A DNA stretch of 64,000 nucleotides. Source: Leuconostoc gasicomitatum LMG 18811 (GTDB taxonomy: Bacteria > Bacillota > Bacilli > Lactobacillales > Lactobacillaceae). Where the stretch lies: NCBI RefSeq assembly GCF_000196855.1, contig NC_014319.1, forward strand, positions 372,001-436,000. Reading direction: 5' to 3'. The number at the start of each line of letters is the position of its first letter. The stretch's first letter is position 1. Position numbers and translations under genes: made by a program. Below the pieces are notes generated by a model. It made no database searches. It was given only the letters and a program-made list of their open reading frames with translations, and had not been told where the DNA came from. Shown here piece after piece: positions 16,491-25,736 of this stretch.

Positions 16491-17210
16491 ATGATTAAAA
16501 AAATAGGAATTCCGTCTAATAATGTATTACATGCCAATCCGAGATTTGGTACGAATTATGTTGACTATGTTCAAAAAAATTATATTGATGGATTGACAAA
16601 CGCCGGTGCATTACCTGTGATATTACCCATTGCCCAACCGGAATTAGCAAAAGCGTATGTTGATATCGTCGATGCGTTAGTTTTTGTGGGTGGACAGGAT
16701 GTGTCACCTGAATATTTTGGGGAAGAACCACACTTAAAATTAGCTGAAATAGATCGCGGACGAGATGCTTTTGAAATAGCATTAGTGGCAGAGGCAATTA
16801 GACAAGAAAAACCTATTTTTGGTATTTGTCGTGGATTACAGATTATTAATGTTGCCCTAGGTGGCACATTATATCAAGATTTACCAAGTCAGTATCATAC
16901 ACTAACGGTGAAACATGATCAATATCCAACCAAATGGTATATGCCTACGCATCATTTAGTTGTAAAAAGCGATAGCTGGTTGAATGGTGTTATTAATGAA
17001 AACACGCTGGTTAATTCATTCCATCATCAAGCAGCTAAAAACTTAGCCGCGGGTCTAACGCTAGACGCAACTAGCACTGATGGTGTAGTTGAAGCATTTT
17101 CTGATGAGAATCGCCGAATTTATGCAGTCCAGTGGCATCCTGAAATGTTATTGATGGGCCAAGTGCCAGAAGCCCAAGCACTATTTAATGCTTTTGTTGG
17201 TAAGATTTAA
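16491..17210 (+). CDS. Class I glutamine amidotransferase / gamma-glutamyl hydrolase family (peptidase C26)
   Basis: A 239-residue cytoplasmic hydrolase resembling PuuD, which hydrolyses gamma-glutamyl-GABA. The nucleophile elbow FGICRGLQI carries the catalytic Cys, VQWHPE carries the catalytic His and Glu, and FVGGQDVSPEYF is the usual early motif. Members also act on other gamma-glutamyl compounds, and the substrate cannot be set here. TTGGAGAA precedes the ATG. No synthase partner domain or gene is adjacent. A terminator follows. Confidence 0.87.
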   Translation: MIKKIGIPSNNVLHANPRFGTNYVDYVQKNYIDGLTNAGALPVILPIAQPELAKAYVDIVDALVFVGGQDVSPEYFGEEPHLKLAEIDRGRDAFEIALVAEAIRQEKPIFGICRGLQIINVALGGTLYQDLPSQYHTLTVKHDQYPTKWYMPTHHLVVKSDSWLNGVINENTLVNSFHHQAAKNLAAGLTLDATSTDGVVEAFSDENRRIYAVQWHPEMLLMGQVPEAQALFNAFVGKI

Positions 17211-17258
17211 ATTAAAGTAAGCAGTACAAGCGTTAATCAGCTAAAAAATCAAGTGTCA

Positions 17259-17297
17259 CCCTATGTTGAACATAAATCTAACTTAGGGATTTTTTTA
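17259..17297 (+). terminator. Intrinsic terminator after the C26 hydrolase
   Basis: CCCTATGTT at 17259-17267 pairs with AACTTAGGG at 17280-17288 (one mismatch), then a run of seven T residues. Confidence 0.8.
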
Positions 17298-17355
17298 TTT
17301 GTTAAAAGAGCGTACAATATGTTGAGTAATAAATAACTGTATTGAGAGAAATAAT

Positions 17356-19200
17356 ATGTTTCAAAATATGAAACGCATTTTAATTGGGAAACCTCTAAAA
17401 ACACTAGATGAGGGCGGTCAACAATTATCAAAGACAAAAGCATTAGCATTATTATCGTCAGATGCTTTATCATCAGTTGCTTATGGTACTGAATCAATCA
17501 CAACAGCCCTATTGGCTGCTGGTGCTGTCGCATTATGGTTGCAGCTACCGATTGCTTTATTGGTATTAATATTGCTGGCAGCGATTGTCATGAGTTACCG
17601 GCAAATTATTCATGCATACCCTTCTGGTGGTGGCGCTTACGCTGTTGCAAGTGAGAACTGGGGACCAAAAGCCGGCTTAATTGCCGGCGGCTCGCTATTG
17701 GTTGACTATATGTTAACGGTGGCGGTTTCGGCTTCGGCCGCTGCTGATGCGATTACAGCTGCTGTGCCAGCGGTGTTACCTTTTGCAGTGCCACTAGCGA
17801 TTATAGTTGTTATTTTACTCACTGGTATGAATTTGCGTGGATTACGTGAAAGTGCTAATTTTTTGATGTTTCCAGTTTATTTTTTTGTGGCTGTCATAGC
17901 GTTAATGATTATTTGGGGCCTTTTTCAGGCAATAACAGGTCAATTACCTTATCATGCTGCCGCAAAGGTTGGCACAAGTTTTTCTGGCTTATCATTTGTT
18001 TTATTTATGCGCGCGTTTTCAAGTGGTTCATCATCATTAACAGGTGTCGAGGCAATTTCAAATGCTGTGCCAAACTTTAAAGTGCCCAAAGAACGACATG
18101 CTGCCGCAACATTAACAACAATGGCTCTTATTTTGGCTACATTCTTTGGTGGTATTACATTTTTGAGCTACTGGTATGGTATTAGACCAGATGCACATTC
18201 AACCGTATTATCACAAATTGCGGCTATGACATTTGGCGGTCATGGTGTTGGTTTTTATGTGGTGCAATTAGCAACGGCTATGATATTGGCAGTTGCTGCC
18301 AATACTGGTTTCTCAGCTTTTCCGATGCTTGCTTTGAATTTGGCTCGCGATAAATATTTGCCACATCTTTACATGGATAAGGGTGATCGTTTAGGATATT
18401 CTAATGGTATTTTATCACTTGCTTTTGGTGCAGTGGTGTTGTTGTTGATTTTTCATGGCTCAACGGACGCATTAATCCCATTATATGCCGTTGGTGTTTT
18501 CGTCCCATTCACCTTATCGCAATCAGGCATGATTATTCACTGGTGGCGTAAGCGACCAAAAAACTGGCTGATTAAAGCAATCATTAACTTTATTGGTGCT
18601 TTTATTTCGGCCGTATTAGTTATAACATTGTTTGCGACGCGTATTGAACATGTATGGCCTTACTTATTAATTATGCCTATTGTCATGTACATGTTCTTGA
18701 AAATTAAGGGTCATTATACGAGTATTGCAAGGCAATTAAGATTAGCATATGCTAAAAATGACCATGCGGTGCGCCACCACTATGATGGATCAACAGTCAT
18801 TGTATTAATATCAAATGTCACAAAGGTGACGACTGAAGCAGTTGATTATGCTTTATCAATCGGTGACAACGTTGTGGCCATGCATGTGAGTTTTGATGTG
18901 AATCCCAAAAAAGAATTAGAAACATCCAACCAATTTAAAGTTGATTTTCCAGATGTCCGTTATGTGGATATCCATTCTTCTTATCGATCAATTATTAAAC
19001 CAGCAGTGAGTTTTGTAGACGCGGTAGTTAAGCAGGCAGAAAAGCGCAATCATTCGGTGACGGTGTTGGTACCACAGTTTGTACCTAAAAAGCCTTGGCA
19101 AAATATTTTGCACAATCAAAATTCGTTACGTTTGCGAACAGCCTTTGCTTTACGAAAAGATATCTCAGTATCAACTTATTATTACCATTTATCAGAGTAA
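17356..19200 (+). CDS. kimA: APC-superfamily potassium importer, KimA-like
   Basis: A 614-residue membrane protein with about twelve hydrophobic helices in the first 470 residues and a soluble C-terminal domain of about 140 residues (DGSTVIVLISNVTKVT onward). Length, the KTKALALLSSDALSSVAYGTE start and the SGGGAYAVASENWG segment match Bacillus KimA (YdaO), a high-affinity potassium importer inhibited by cyclic di-AMP. In Bacillus the gene lies behind a c-di-AMP riboswitch; the 145 bases upstream here hold only a terminator and AT-rich sequence, so that switch is not evident. An amino acid permease is the main alternative. Confidence 0.85.
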   Translation: MFQNMKRILIGKPLKTLDEGGQQLSKTKALALLSSDALSSVAYGTESITTALLAAGAVALWLQLPIALLVLILLAAIVMSYRQIIHAYPSGGGAYAVASENWGPKAGLIAGGSLLVDYMLTVAVSASAAADAITAAVPAVLPFAVPLAIIVVILLTGMNLRGLRESANFLMFPVYFFVAVIALMIIWGLFQAITGQLPYHAAAKVGTSFSGLSFVLFMRAFSSGSSSLTGVEAISNAVPNFKVPKERHAAATLTTMALILATFFGGITFLSYWYGIRPDAHSTVLSQIAAMTFGGHGVGFYVVQLATAMILAVAANTGFSAFPMLALNLARDKYLPHLYMDKGDRLGYSNGILSLAFGAVVLLLIFHGSTDALIPLYAVGVFVPFTLSQSGMIIHWWRKRPKNWLIKAIINFIGAFISAVLVITLFATRIEHVWPYLLIMPIVMYMFLKIKGHYTSIARQLRLAYAKNDHAVRHHYDGSTVIVLISNVTKVTTEAVDYALSIGDNVVAMHVSFDVNPKKELETSNQFKVDFPDVRYVDIHSSYRSIIKPAVSFVDAVVKQAEKRNHSVTVLVPQFVPKKPWQNILHNQNSLRLRTAFALRKDISVSTYYYHLSE

Positions 19201-19226
19201 AGAAAACAAATAAACATGAAAGGTGA

Positions 19227-19260
19227 TAGCGTGGGATAGTGTTAAATAGTTCTCACGCTA
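19227..19260 (+). repeat. Inverted repeat before the small membrane protein gene
   Basis: TAGCGTGGGA at 19227-19236 pairs with TCTCACGCTA at 19251-19260 (one G-T pair) around a 14-base loop. No T tract follows, so it is not a terminator. An in-frame GTG of the next gene sits in the loop. Confidence 0.6.
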
Positions 19261-19271
19261 CTGATAGTCTT

Positions 19272-19436
19272 ATGTCGCAAGATACAAAATTAATGCTATT
19301 TTTTATTTGGGTAGTGATTGCCATGTTGATCTCGACAATTGGCTTAATTATAATTATGCGTTGGTATCATCGTGAGGTGAATAAGGTCAAACAAGCTAAA
19401 CGTGATGAAAAAATGAAACAGCATGATAATGAATAG
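19272..19436 (+). CDS. Small single-pass membrane protein
   Basis: A 54-residue protein with one hydrophobic helix (about residues 7-29) followed by a strongly charged tail rich in Lys, Arg and Asp (MRWYHREVNKVKQAKRDEK). I do not recognise the family. The ATG at 19272 has no clear Shine-Dalgarno sequence; an in-frame GTG at 19239 lies in the loop of the hairpin 19227-19260 and would add 11 residues. It starts 71 bases after the potassium importer and could be cotranscribed with it. A strong terminator follows, supporting a real transcription unit. Confidence 0.6.
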   Translation: MSQDTKLMLFFIWVVIAMLISTIGLIIIMRWYHREVNKVKQAKRDEKMKQHDNE

Positions 19437-19443
19437 TTGAAAA

Positions 19444-19523
19444 AACACCAACAGTGAAAGATGCCAAGTGGATTAGATGTTATCTAACTTTCTTTTAGTC
19501 TTTTACTGTTGGTGTTATTTTTT
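19444..19523. terminator. Terminator between the small membrane protein and gatD
   Basis: A 17-pair stem (19444-19460 with 19500-19516, one G-T pair) around a 39-base loop ends in a T tract; A residues on the opposite side may serve the converging gatD transcript. Confidence 0.78.
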
Positions 19524-19576
19524 TAATAAGTTATTGTCGCTTTTTAACAACGAGCTTTAAAATAGTGTTTATTTCA

Positions 19577-20308
19577 TTAAAATGTTTCTGTTTCAATTTG
19601 GTCTAATTTCTCAGTCCAATCAACTTCAGGATACTTACGAGACAAGGCCGTTGCTAAAACACGCTTTGCTAAATTACCATTACGGGTAAAAATCGGGCCA
19701 TGAAAATATGATCCGTAGACATTACGGTAAATCACGCCTTCAGTTTGATCCATCCCGTTGTTACCATTACCTGAAATAACAGTCCCTAAGGCGCGTTCAT
19801 TTTTACCTAAGAAAGTACGACCTTGGTGGTTTTCAAAGCCATGATAAGTTTCATCCGTATCATTATTTTTAATCACAATATTGCCAGTAAGTCGTTTATT
19901 ATTTAACGTCGTTAATTTAGGCTCATGCATGTTAATTGTGTAATGATCCATGACGCCGATACCATCAACTCTAGTGCCATCAGCCATGACCATATAATGG
20001 CCAAGAAGTTGAAAACCACCGCAAACAGCCAATAAAGGGCCATCGTTTTCAATATAATGGCGCAGTTGGTCGGCCTTATTTTTCAAATCTTTGGCAACAA
20101 TTGTTTCTTCATAATCTTGCCCGCCACCAAACAAAGCAAAATCAAAGCTATCAGCATCAAAATCATCTCCAAGTGATACCAGATGATAATTAACAGCAAC
20201 ACCAATTTGTTTGGCATAATATGTTAATGCAATAATATTGCCGTAATCACCGTATGTATTCATCAAATTACCATAAAGGTGCGCAACAGAAATCTCGAAA
20301 TTTGCCAT
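19577..20308 (-). CDS. gatD: Lipid II isoglutaminyl synthase, glutaminase subunit
   Basis: GatD is a CobB/CobQ-like glutaminase that delivers ammonia to MurT for amidation of D-glutamate in lipid II, at the inner face of the membrane. The 243-residue protein has the catalytic Cys96 in LLAVCGGFQLLG and His203 in GSYFHGPIF, and the opening SVAHLYGNLMNTYGDYGN is typical. It overlaps murT by one base, so the pair is translationally coupled. Both active-site residues are intact. Confidence 0.93.
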   Translation of the reverse strand: MANFEISVAHLYGNLMNTYGDYGNIIALTYYAKQIGVAVNYHLVSLGDDFDADSFDFALFGGGQDYEETIVAKDLKNKADQLRHYIENDGPLLAVCGGFQLLGHYMVMADGTRVDGIGVMDHYTINMHEPKLTTLNNKRLTGNIVIKNNDTDETYHGFENHQGRTFLGKNERALGTVISGNGNNGMDQTEGVIYRNVYGSYFHGPIFTRNGNLAKRVLATALSRKYPEVDWTEKLDQIETETF

Positions 20309-21666
20309 TAAAATCCTCCTTTGATATAGCCGGCTGCGCCAAGTTGTTCACGTAACTGCAGCATAGCTGTATAAGTTGCTGCGATATACACTTTATCGGT
20401 TGGTAGTGATTTAATTGCAGTCACAATTTGAGTTAAATCTTCATAGACAGCTTGATCCGGAAAACCGGCCATTTTCAAACGGACACGCAAATCTTTATAG
20501 CGTTCACCACCAGTAGCAACTGCTTTGATGTTGGTATCATGTAGTTTTTCAAATTCTGCATCCCAAATCCAACTGGTATCGATGCCATCCGCGTAATTGG
20601 CATTTAGCAAAGCTAACAATGAAAAATCATCTTTTTCAGTGACCATCATGTCGATAACAGAATTTGTGCCAACGGGATTTTTAATCAAAACAATGATGAC
20701 GTCTTTACCATCAACATGAAGCGCTTCTTGACGACCAAATATTTGCGCATTGGATTCAAAGGCTGTTTTTATTTTTTCGGGATCGACATTAAACTCACGG
20801 CCAACTGCAAAAGCAGTCAGTGCGTTGTAAATATTGTACAACCCACCAATTTCAATGCGCAGTGGCGTGTTATCAATGCTAAAAGTTGAATATTTGGGTG
20901 TTAAGTCAGTGATACTAGTGACTTGATAGTTTAATTTTGGACGTACAAAGCTGTCTGTTGTACTGAAATACTTACCTAAATTAGCGTAAGTTATAAAATC
21001 ATAGTTTAAAACAGAATGATCTGTAGGGGATAAGATGCCGTCGGTATTGATTGGTGCAACAGTTGGGTTATAATCAGCTGGTTGTATATGATTAAAGCCA
21101 AAGTATTTGCGTTCATTGGTGAAATCACCACGTGTAAAAATTGGTGAATCACCATTAGCTAGAACAATAGCCTCGGGCGCATGCTTAATACCAGCAATAA
21201 TTTTATCGTATGTCGTATAAATTTCACCATAACGATCAAGTTGATCACGGAAAATATTGGTCAGCACAAACATTTTTGGCTTTATTGCTGCAGCAATCTT
21301 TTCAACGTTTGCCTCATCTACTTCAAGTACAGCAACTGGCTTTTGGCCATTTGGTGAGGGTTTAACTTTTGCTGTGACAAGCGTGCCTGTGATGCCTTGA
21401 ATCATGTTTGAACCAGAAGGATTAGTAATGACAGTATAACCACCTGCCTGCAAGACACGTGTGATAAGGGCAGTTGTTAGTGTTTTACCATTTGTACCAG
21501 TCACGATGATTAACTCAAAATCCTGTTGGATTTTTGTTAAAATATTGGGATCGATTGATACCGCGAGTTTACCTGGTAAGCTTGTGCCACCACGATGTAA
21601 AATGTCATGCAAAAGCCAATAAGAACTTTTTGCAGTGATGCGTGCTAGTGTGCTTTTAAGTGTCAT
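20308..21666 (-). CDS. murT: Lipid II isoglutaminyl synthase, Mur-ligase subunit, zinc ribbon cysteines lost
   Basis: MurT activates the alpha-carboxyl of D-glutamate in lipid II with ATP so GatD-derived ammonia can form isoglutamine; this is needed for efficient crosslinking. The 452-residue protein has the Mur-ligase ATP motif TGTNGKTLTT near residue 56, the central domain (NIFRDQLDRYGEI), and the C-terminal DUF1727 domain. Other MurT proteins carry an inserted ribbon with two CxxC pairs. Here the insert is kept (VLNYDFITYANLGKYF) but the pairs read SPTD at 213-216 and STTD at 235-238; the whole protein has no cysteine. Function is probably kept, but the ribbon cannot bind zinc. Confidence 0.93.
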   Translation of the reverse strand: MTLKSTLARITAKSSYWLLHDILHRGGTSLPGKLAVSIDPNILTKIQQDFELIIVTGTNGKTLTTALITRVLQAGGYTVITNPSGSNMIQGITGTLVTAKVKPSPNGQKPVAVLEVDEANVEKIAAAIKPKMFVLTNIFRDQLDRYGEIYTTYDKIIAGIKHAPEAIVLANGDSPIFTRGDFTNERKYFGFNHIQPADYNPTVAPINTDGILSPTDHSVLNYDFITYANLGKYFSTTDSFVRPKLNYQVTSITDLTPKYSTFSIDNTPLRIEIGGLYNIYNALTAFAVGREFNVDPEKIKTAFESNAQIFGRQEALHVDGKDVIIVLIKNPVGTNSVIDMMVTEKDDFSLLALLNANYADGIDTSWIWDAEFEKLHDTNIKAVATGGERYKDLRVRLKMAGFPDQAVYEDLTQIVTAIKSLPTDKVYIAATYTAMLQLREQLGAAGYIKGGF

Positions 21667-21842
21667 AATTTCCCCGCTTTCATGATTATAATTTTACCAC
21701 GAGCAAGCGTGTGGTGGGAATATTTACTTAAAAGTTAAGTCATATCTAGCAATATTATGATCAAGCTGTTTTAATATTCATGAAAGCTGAAAGTGTTAGT
21801 ATTAAAAGAGAGATATAAAGCAACTGCGTTTGAAGGAGTTAT

Positions 21843-22703
21843 ATGGGGATGTTACCGAATAAAAAAAGAAAAAACCAGCGCTTGTGGTTAAATATAACGA
21901 TTGTTGGCGGTCTGACGGGTGTTTTATTGATAGCCAATGTCAGTAACTTATCTCAATTGATTGAACCTGTTCAAGCGATGGCAATTAATGCATTACCAAC
22001 TCAAACAACTGCAACTGGTCAAAAAGTAACTTTCACAAGAACATTCACTAAGCGATATTTAGTGGCAAATGCAACGCAAAAAAGATTAGTGGGATTTCAA
22101 ACAATTGGCTCAAAGACATATTATTTTGAACCAAAAACAGGTGAAATGGTCTATGGCTTAAAAACGATTGCCGGAAACAGTTACTATTTTGATGAAAATG
22201 GCGTGAGTAACACACAATTAGCATATAAAAAAACAGTTGCATCAGTTGATGGTAACAATAAAATTGTCGAAAAAGCGATTGCAGATGGTATGAAACTTGT
22301 TGGAAAAAGTCCTTATGTTTATGGTGGTGGTAGAACATCAAAATCTATTGCCAATAATGAATTTGATTGTTCATCTTTTATCGCTTGGTTATATCGTCAG
22401 GCAGGACAACCGTTAGTTGTCCAGTCAGCCGCATCTACAACCATATTGAATCAAATTGGAACAACAGTGGCGTGGTCTGATATGAGACGTGGTGATATAC
22501 TGGTGACCCCTGATACGTATACAGAAGAGCGACTTCATACTGCTATTTATTTAGGTAATGGTTTCATATTACATGACTCTGCACCGACTCATGGTGTCGC
22601 AATTAGTCGATTAGTTGACCTAGTAAATTCTAAAACGTCGCAAACATTGACATGGTCGGGATTATTTAAACCTGGAGCGGTGCGACAAGTTGTTGATAAT
22701 TAA
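21843..22703 (+). CDS. Secreted NlpC/P60 peptidoglycan endopeptidase with glucan/cell-wall binding repeats
   Basis: A 286-residue secreted or anchored cell-wall hydrolase. It has a hydrophobic N-terminal segment (about 16-37), then two short tandem repeats of the choline/glucan-binding type (GSKTYYFEPKTGEMVYG and GNSYYFDENG), and a C-terminal NlpC/P60 domain with Cys in FDCSSFI and His in LHTAIYLGNG, followed by ILHDS. NlpC/P60 enzymes cut between D-Glu and the third residue or within bridges. The same repeat type occurs in Leuconostoc glucansucrases, which fits the host. GAAGGAG precedes the ATG at 21843 by five bases; ATG at 21849 is an alternative. Confidence 0.88.
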   Translation: MGMLPNKKRKNQRLWLNITIVGGLTGVLLIANVSNLSQLIEPVQAMAINALPTQTTATGQKVTFTRTFTKRYLVANATQKRLVGFQTIGSKTYYFEPKTGEMVYGLKTIAGNSYYFDENGVSNTQLAYKKTVASVDGNNKIVEKAIADGMKLVGKSPYVYGGGRTSKSIANNEFDCSSFIAWLYRQAGQPLVVQSAASTTILNQIGTTVAWSDMRRGDILVTPDTYTEERLHTAIYLGNGFILHDSAPTHGVAISRLVDLVNSKTSQTLTWSGLFKPGAVRQVVDN

Positions 22704-22749
22704 TTTTAAGATATCACTTCAAATCATGGTTTTTTGTTGTGTTAAAAAT

Positions 22750-22758
22750 TGCTATAAT
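22750..22758 (+). promoter_or_regulatory. Extended -10 promoter for tdk
   Basis: TGCTATAAT, a full TGn extended -10 with a perfect TATAAT. No -35 is evident, as is common with this class. Confidence 0.6.
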
Positions 22759-22837
22759 AGTAAGAGACTGTTTTTGTTTGAACAACTTAACTGAGATGTT
22801 CAACATAAATTTTATTTAATAAGTCAGGGGGTAAGTG

Positions 22838-23515
22838 TTGATAAACGATGGGGTTATTAAGGTTATGAAATCACATCGTCAACACGTTAAAGATATGGCA
22901 CAACTATTCTTTGAATACGGCGCAATGAGTTCAGGTAAATCGATTGAAATTTTAAAAGTAGCGCACAATTACGAATCACAAGGTCGACAGGTACTTTTGA
23001 TGACGCCAATTACTGATACACGTGCAGGTATTGGGGTTGTCGCAAGTCGTATCGGGTTATCCCGTGAGGCTTTAGCAGTCAAACCAGCAGACGATTTATA
23101 TGTTTTGATTAAAAGTATGGCAGCTAATGATTTGGCCGTTGTTTTAGTGGATGAGGCACAGTTTTTAACACCAGAACAGGTAGATCAACTAGCCTATACA
23201 GTAGATAACTTACATATTCCAGTGATGGCGTTTGGCTTAAAACAAGATGCTTTCAACAATTTATTTGCTGGATCAAAACGATTGATCGAATTAGCGGATA
23301 AACTAGAAGAAATGAAAACCATTTGTTCATTTTGTGGCAAAAAAGCAACAACCCAACTGAGAATAGTCAATGGTAAACCGCAACGGCAAGGCGCACAAGT
23401 ATTCATTGGGGGTGACGAAGCTTACATTCCAACGTGCCGCCGTCATTGGTTCAATCCTGATCTAGACAAAATTGCGACAATGTTTCCATATGAAGCAACT
23501 GAACATGCCAAATAA
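22838..23515 (+). CDS. tdk: Thymidine kinase
   Basis: This is a type II (TK1-like) thymidine kinase of nucleotide salvage. The P-loop region reads YGAMSSGKSIEIL, VLVDEAQFL is the Walker B-like segment, and the lasso and zinc domain are complete: ICSFCGKKA and PTCRRHW supply the zinc ligands. That matters here because other zinc ribbons in the window have been lost. The start is uncertain: AGGGGG at 22826-22831 best fits the TTG at 22838 (six bases); GTG 22835, ATG 22865 and ATG 22895 (the last giving the usual MAQLFF start) are in frame. It is followed by prfA, a common Firmicutes order. Confidence 0.92.
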   Translation: MINDGVIKVMKSHRQHVKDMAQLFFEYGAMSSGKSIEILKVAHNYESQGRQVLLMTPITDTRAGIGVVASRIGLSREALAVKPADDLYVLIKSMAANDLAVVLVDEAQFLTPEQVDQLAYTVDNLHIPVMAFGLKQDAFNNLFAGSKRLIELADKLEEMKTICSFCGKKATTQLRIVNGKPQRQGAQVFIGGDEAYIPTCRRHWFNPDLDKIATMFPYEATEHAK

Positions 23516-23611
23516 ACAGGTAATAAGAATTAACAGGTAGTTAATTCGTACATAACATAAATACGTGAACTGTAACATGTAGCAATCAGTTCACATCTTG
23601 GAGAATAATAG

Positions 23612-24685
23612 ATGGACCCAATATTTCAATCATTACAAACAGTTGTTGATCGCTATGATGAGCTAAATGAGCAGTTGGCTGATCCAGATGTTGCTGGTGA
23701 TGGCCAACAATATATGGCGTTGTTAAAAGAAGCAGGCGAAATGCGAGAAACTGTTGAAGTGTATACCCACTATCAACAAGTGATGCAAGGTATTTCGGAT
23801 GCTGAAGACATGCTTGATGATGCCGAAATGGCACCACTTGCCAAAGAAGATTTGAACACGTTAAAACCTGAAAAAATTGTATTAGAAGATCAACTTAAAA
23901 TTTTGATGTTACCAAAAGATCCAAATGATGATAAAAACATCATCATGGAAATACGTGGCGCAGCGGGTGGCGACGAGTCATCGCTATTTGCTGCAGATTT
24001 ACTTGATATGTACCGCCGTTATGCAGAAAAGCAACGTTGGGTTGTGAGCATTATTGATGAAACAATCACTGAAGTTGGTGGCTATAAAGAAGTAGCTATT
24101 ATGATTACTGGTGATAATGTCTATTCGAAGCTAAAATTTGAATCTGGTGCACATCGTGTTCAGCGTGTACCGTCAACAGAAACACAAGGTCGTGTACATA
24201 CGTCGACTGCGACTGTTGGGGTGATGCCCGAATTTGAGGAAATTGATTTCGAATTGGCTGAATCTGATTTGGAAGAGGAATTTTTCCGATCAGGGGGTGC
24301 TGGTGGACAAAACGTCAACAAGGTGTCAACAGCTGTACGCTTAGTGCACAAACCAACTGGTATTATGGTTAAAATGCAAGAAGAACGTACGCAAATCAAA
24401 AACCGTGATAAAGCACGTAAATTACTTGCTAGCCGTGTATATGATTTTTATGCACAACAAAACGAAGCCGAATATGCAGAGAAACGTAAATCTGCTGTTG
24501 GTACTGGTGATCGTTCTGAACGTATCCGGACCTATAATTATCCGCAAAATCGTGTCACGGATCATCGTATTGGCTTGACGCTCAATAAACTTGACCGTAT
24601 TATGAATGGTGAACTGGGTGAAATTGTGGATGCACTTGTTATTGCAGATCAAACAGCTAAGTTAGCTGAATTAAACCAAGCCTGA
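23612..24685 (+). CDS. prfA: Peptide chain release factor 1
   Basis: RF1 ends translation at UAA and UAG. The 357-residue protein has the anticodon-like PxT motif as PST within [10 protein letters not shown], which separates RF1 from RF2 (SPF), and the catalytic GGQ in [10 protein letters not shown]. Gln of GGQ is methylated by PrmC, whose gene starts two bases after the prfA stop. TTGGAG precedes the ATG. Length is normal. Confidence 0.97.
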   Translation: MDPIFQSLQTVVDRYDELNEQLADPDVAGDGQQYMALLKEAGEMRETVEVYTHYQQVMQGISDAEDMLDDAEMAPLAKEDLNTLKPEKIVLEDQLKILMLPKDPNDDKNIIMEIRGAAGGDESSLFAADLLDMYRRYAEKQRWVVSIIDETITEVGGYKEVAIMITGDNVYSKLKFESGAHRVQRVPSTETQGRVHTSTATVGVMPEFEEIDFELAESDLEEEFFRSGGAGGQNVNKVSTAVRLVHKPTGIMVKMQEERTQIKNRDKARKLLASRVYDFYAQQNEAEYAEKRKSAVGTGDRSERIRTYNYPQNRVTDHRIGLTLNKLDRIMNGELGEIVDALVIADQTAKLAELNQA

Positions 24686-24687
24686 AA

Positions 24688-25695
24688 ATGACTGAAAAAC
24701 AATTTGAAACACCAAAACAATTTAAGCAGGTTGGTAATTATGAACCTACACGTCAAATAATGCCAGATAAATTGACCGCACCAAAATGGTATGACTGGGA
24801 CGATATTAAGAAACCTACAAAGCCAAGCCAAGTTAAAATTTCGTTACTTGAGGGCCGTAAGTGGGCAATTGCAGAATTGACAAGTGTTGGCATGCCAAAA
24901 GAAGATGCCCAAGACAACGTCGATTTTTTATTGAGTGGTGCATTAAATATTAATTATGCCTACTTACGTGCAAACATAACACGCACGATGCCGTCTGATT
25001 TAGCAGCTATTTGGCCAAAATGGCTGGCCAAGTTGATGAATAATGAACCTGTGCAATATATTTTAGGCCATGCACCTTTTTATGGTCGTGAGTTTATGGT
25101 TGATTCCAGGGTTTTGATACCACGCCCTGAAACGGAACAATTAGTTGAATGGATCTTAAAAGATGCTGGTAGTAAAAATGGCAAACCAGTTTCAGTGTTA
25201 GATATTGGGACAGGAACTGGCGCGATTATTGAGACTTTGATGTTAGAAAATCCTCGTGTACGCGGATTTGCGGCAGATATTTCATCAGGTGCTTTAGCAG
25301 TTGCAGAAATGAATGCGCAGCGTTTTGGTTTAAATTATCTACATCTGGTACAAAGTGATGTCTATAGCGCTGTAGAAGGACTCGAATTTGATATTATTGT
25401 TAGTAATCCACCCTACATTGCAACAACTGATGAAGATGAGATGGCTGACAATGTGCTTGAATATGAACCGCACACTGCATTATTTGCCGATCATGATGGT
25501 TTAGCAATTTATGAAAAAATAGCAGCGGATTTAGCACTTTATTTATCTGATAACGGCCGTGCGTATTTTGAAATTGGCTATAAACAAGGACAGCAGGTTG
25601 TGTCAATGATGCAGCATGCCCTGCCACAGGCAGAAGTGACACTGAAAAAAGATTTCTCAGGCCTAGATAGAATGGTCAGAGTAGTGAAAGGATAG
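24688..25695 (+). CDS. prmC: Release factor glutamine methyltransferase with N-terminal extension
   Basis: PrmC methylates the Gln of the GGQ motif in release factors using SAM. The catalytic domain has the SAM motif DIGTGTGAI and the active-site NPPY (VSNPPYIA). The protein is 335 residues, longer than the roughly 280 of most PrmC; the excess is a 50-residue N-terminal stretch rich in Lys, Pro and Trp (KWYDWDDIKKPTKPSQ) before the usual ISLLEGRKWA helical domain. The gene starts two bases after prfA, so translational coupling is likely and this start is well placed, despite the extra length. Confidence 0.93.
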   Translation: MTEKQFETPKQFKQVGNYEPTRQIMPDKLTAPKWYDWDDIKKPTKPSQVKISLLEGRKWAIAELTSVGMPKEDAQDNVDFLLSGALNINYAYLRANITRTMPSDLAAIWPKWLAKLMNNEPVQYILGHAPFYGREFMVDSRVLIPRPETEQLVEWILKDAGSKNGKPVSVLDIGTGTGAIIETLMLENPRVRGFAADISSGALAVAEMNAQRFGLNYLHLVQSDVYSAVEGLEFDIIVSNPPYIATTDEDEMADNVLEYEPHTALFADHDGLAIYEKIAADLALYLSDNGRAYFEIGYKQGQQVVSMMQHALPQAEVTLKKDFSGLDRMVRVVKG

Positions 25696-25736
25696 TCGCG
25701 TAAGCTTATTATTAAGCATTGACGCATATGGTTATA

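Noticed and set aside
17211-17355. c-di-AMP riboswitch upstream of the KimA-like gene
   Set aside because: Looked for because of the Bacillus precedent; the 145 bases hold a simple terminator and no complex structure of the needed size.
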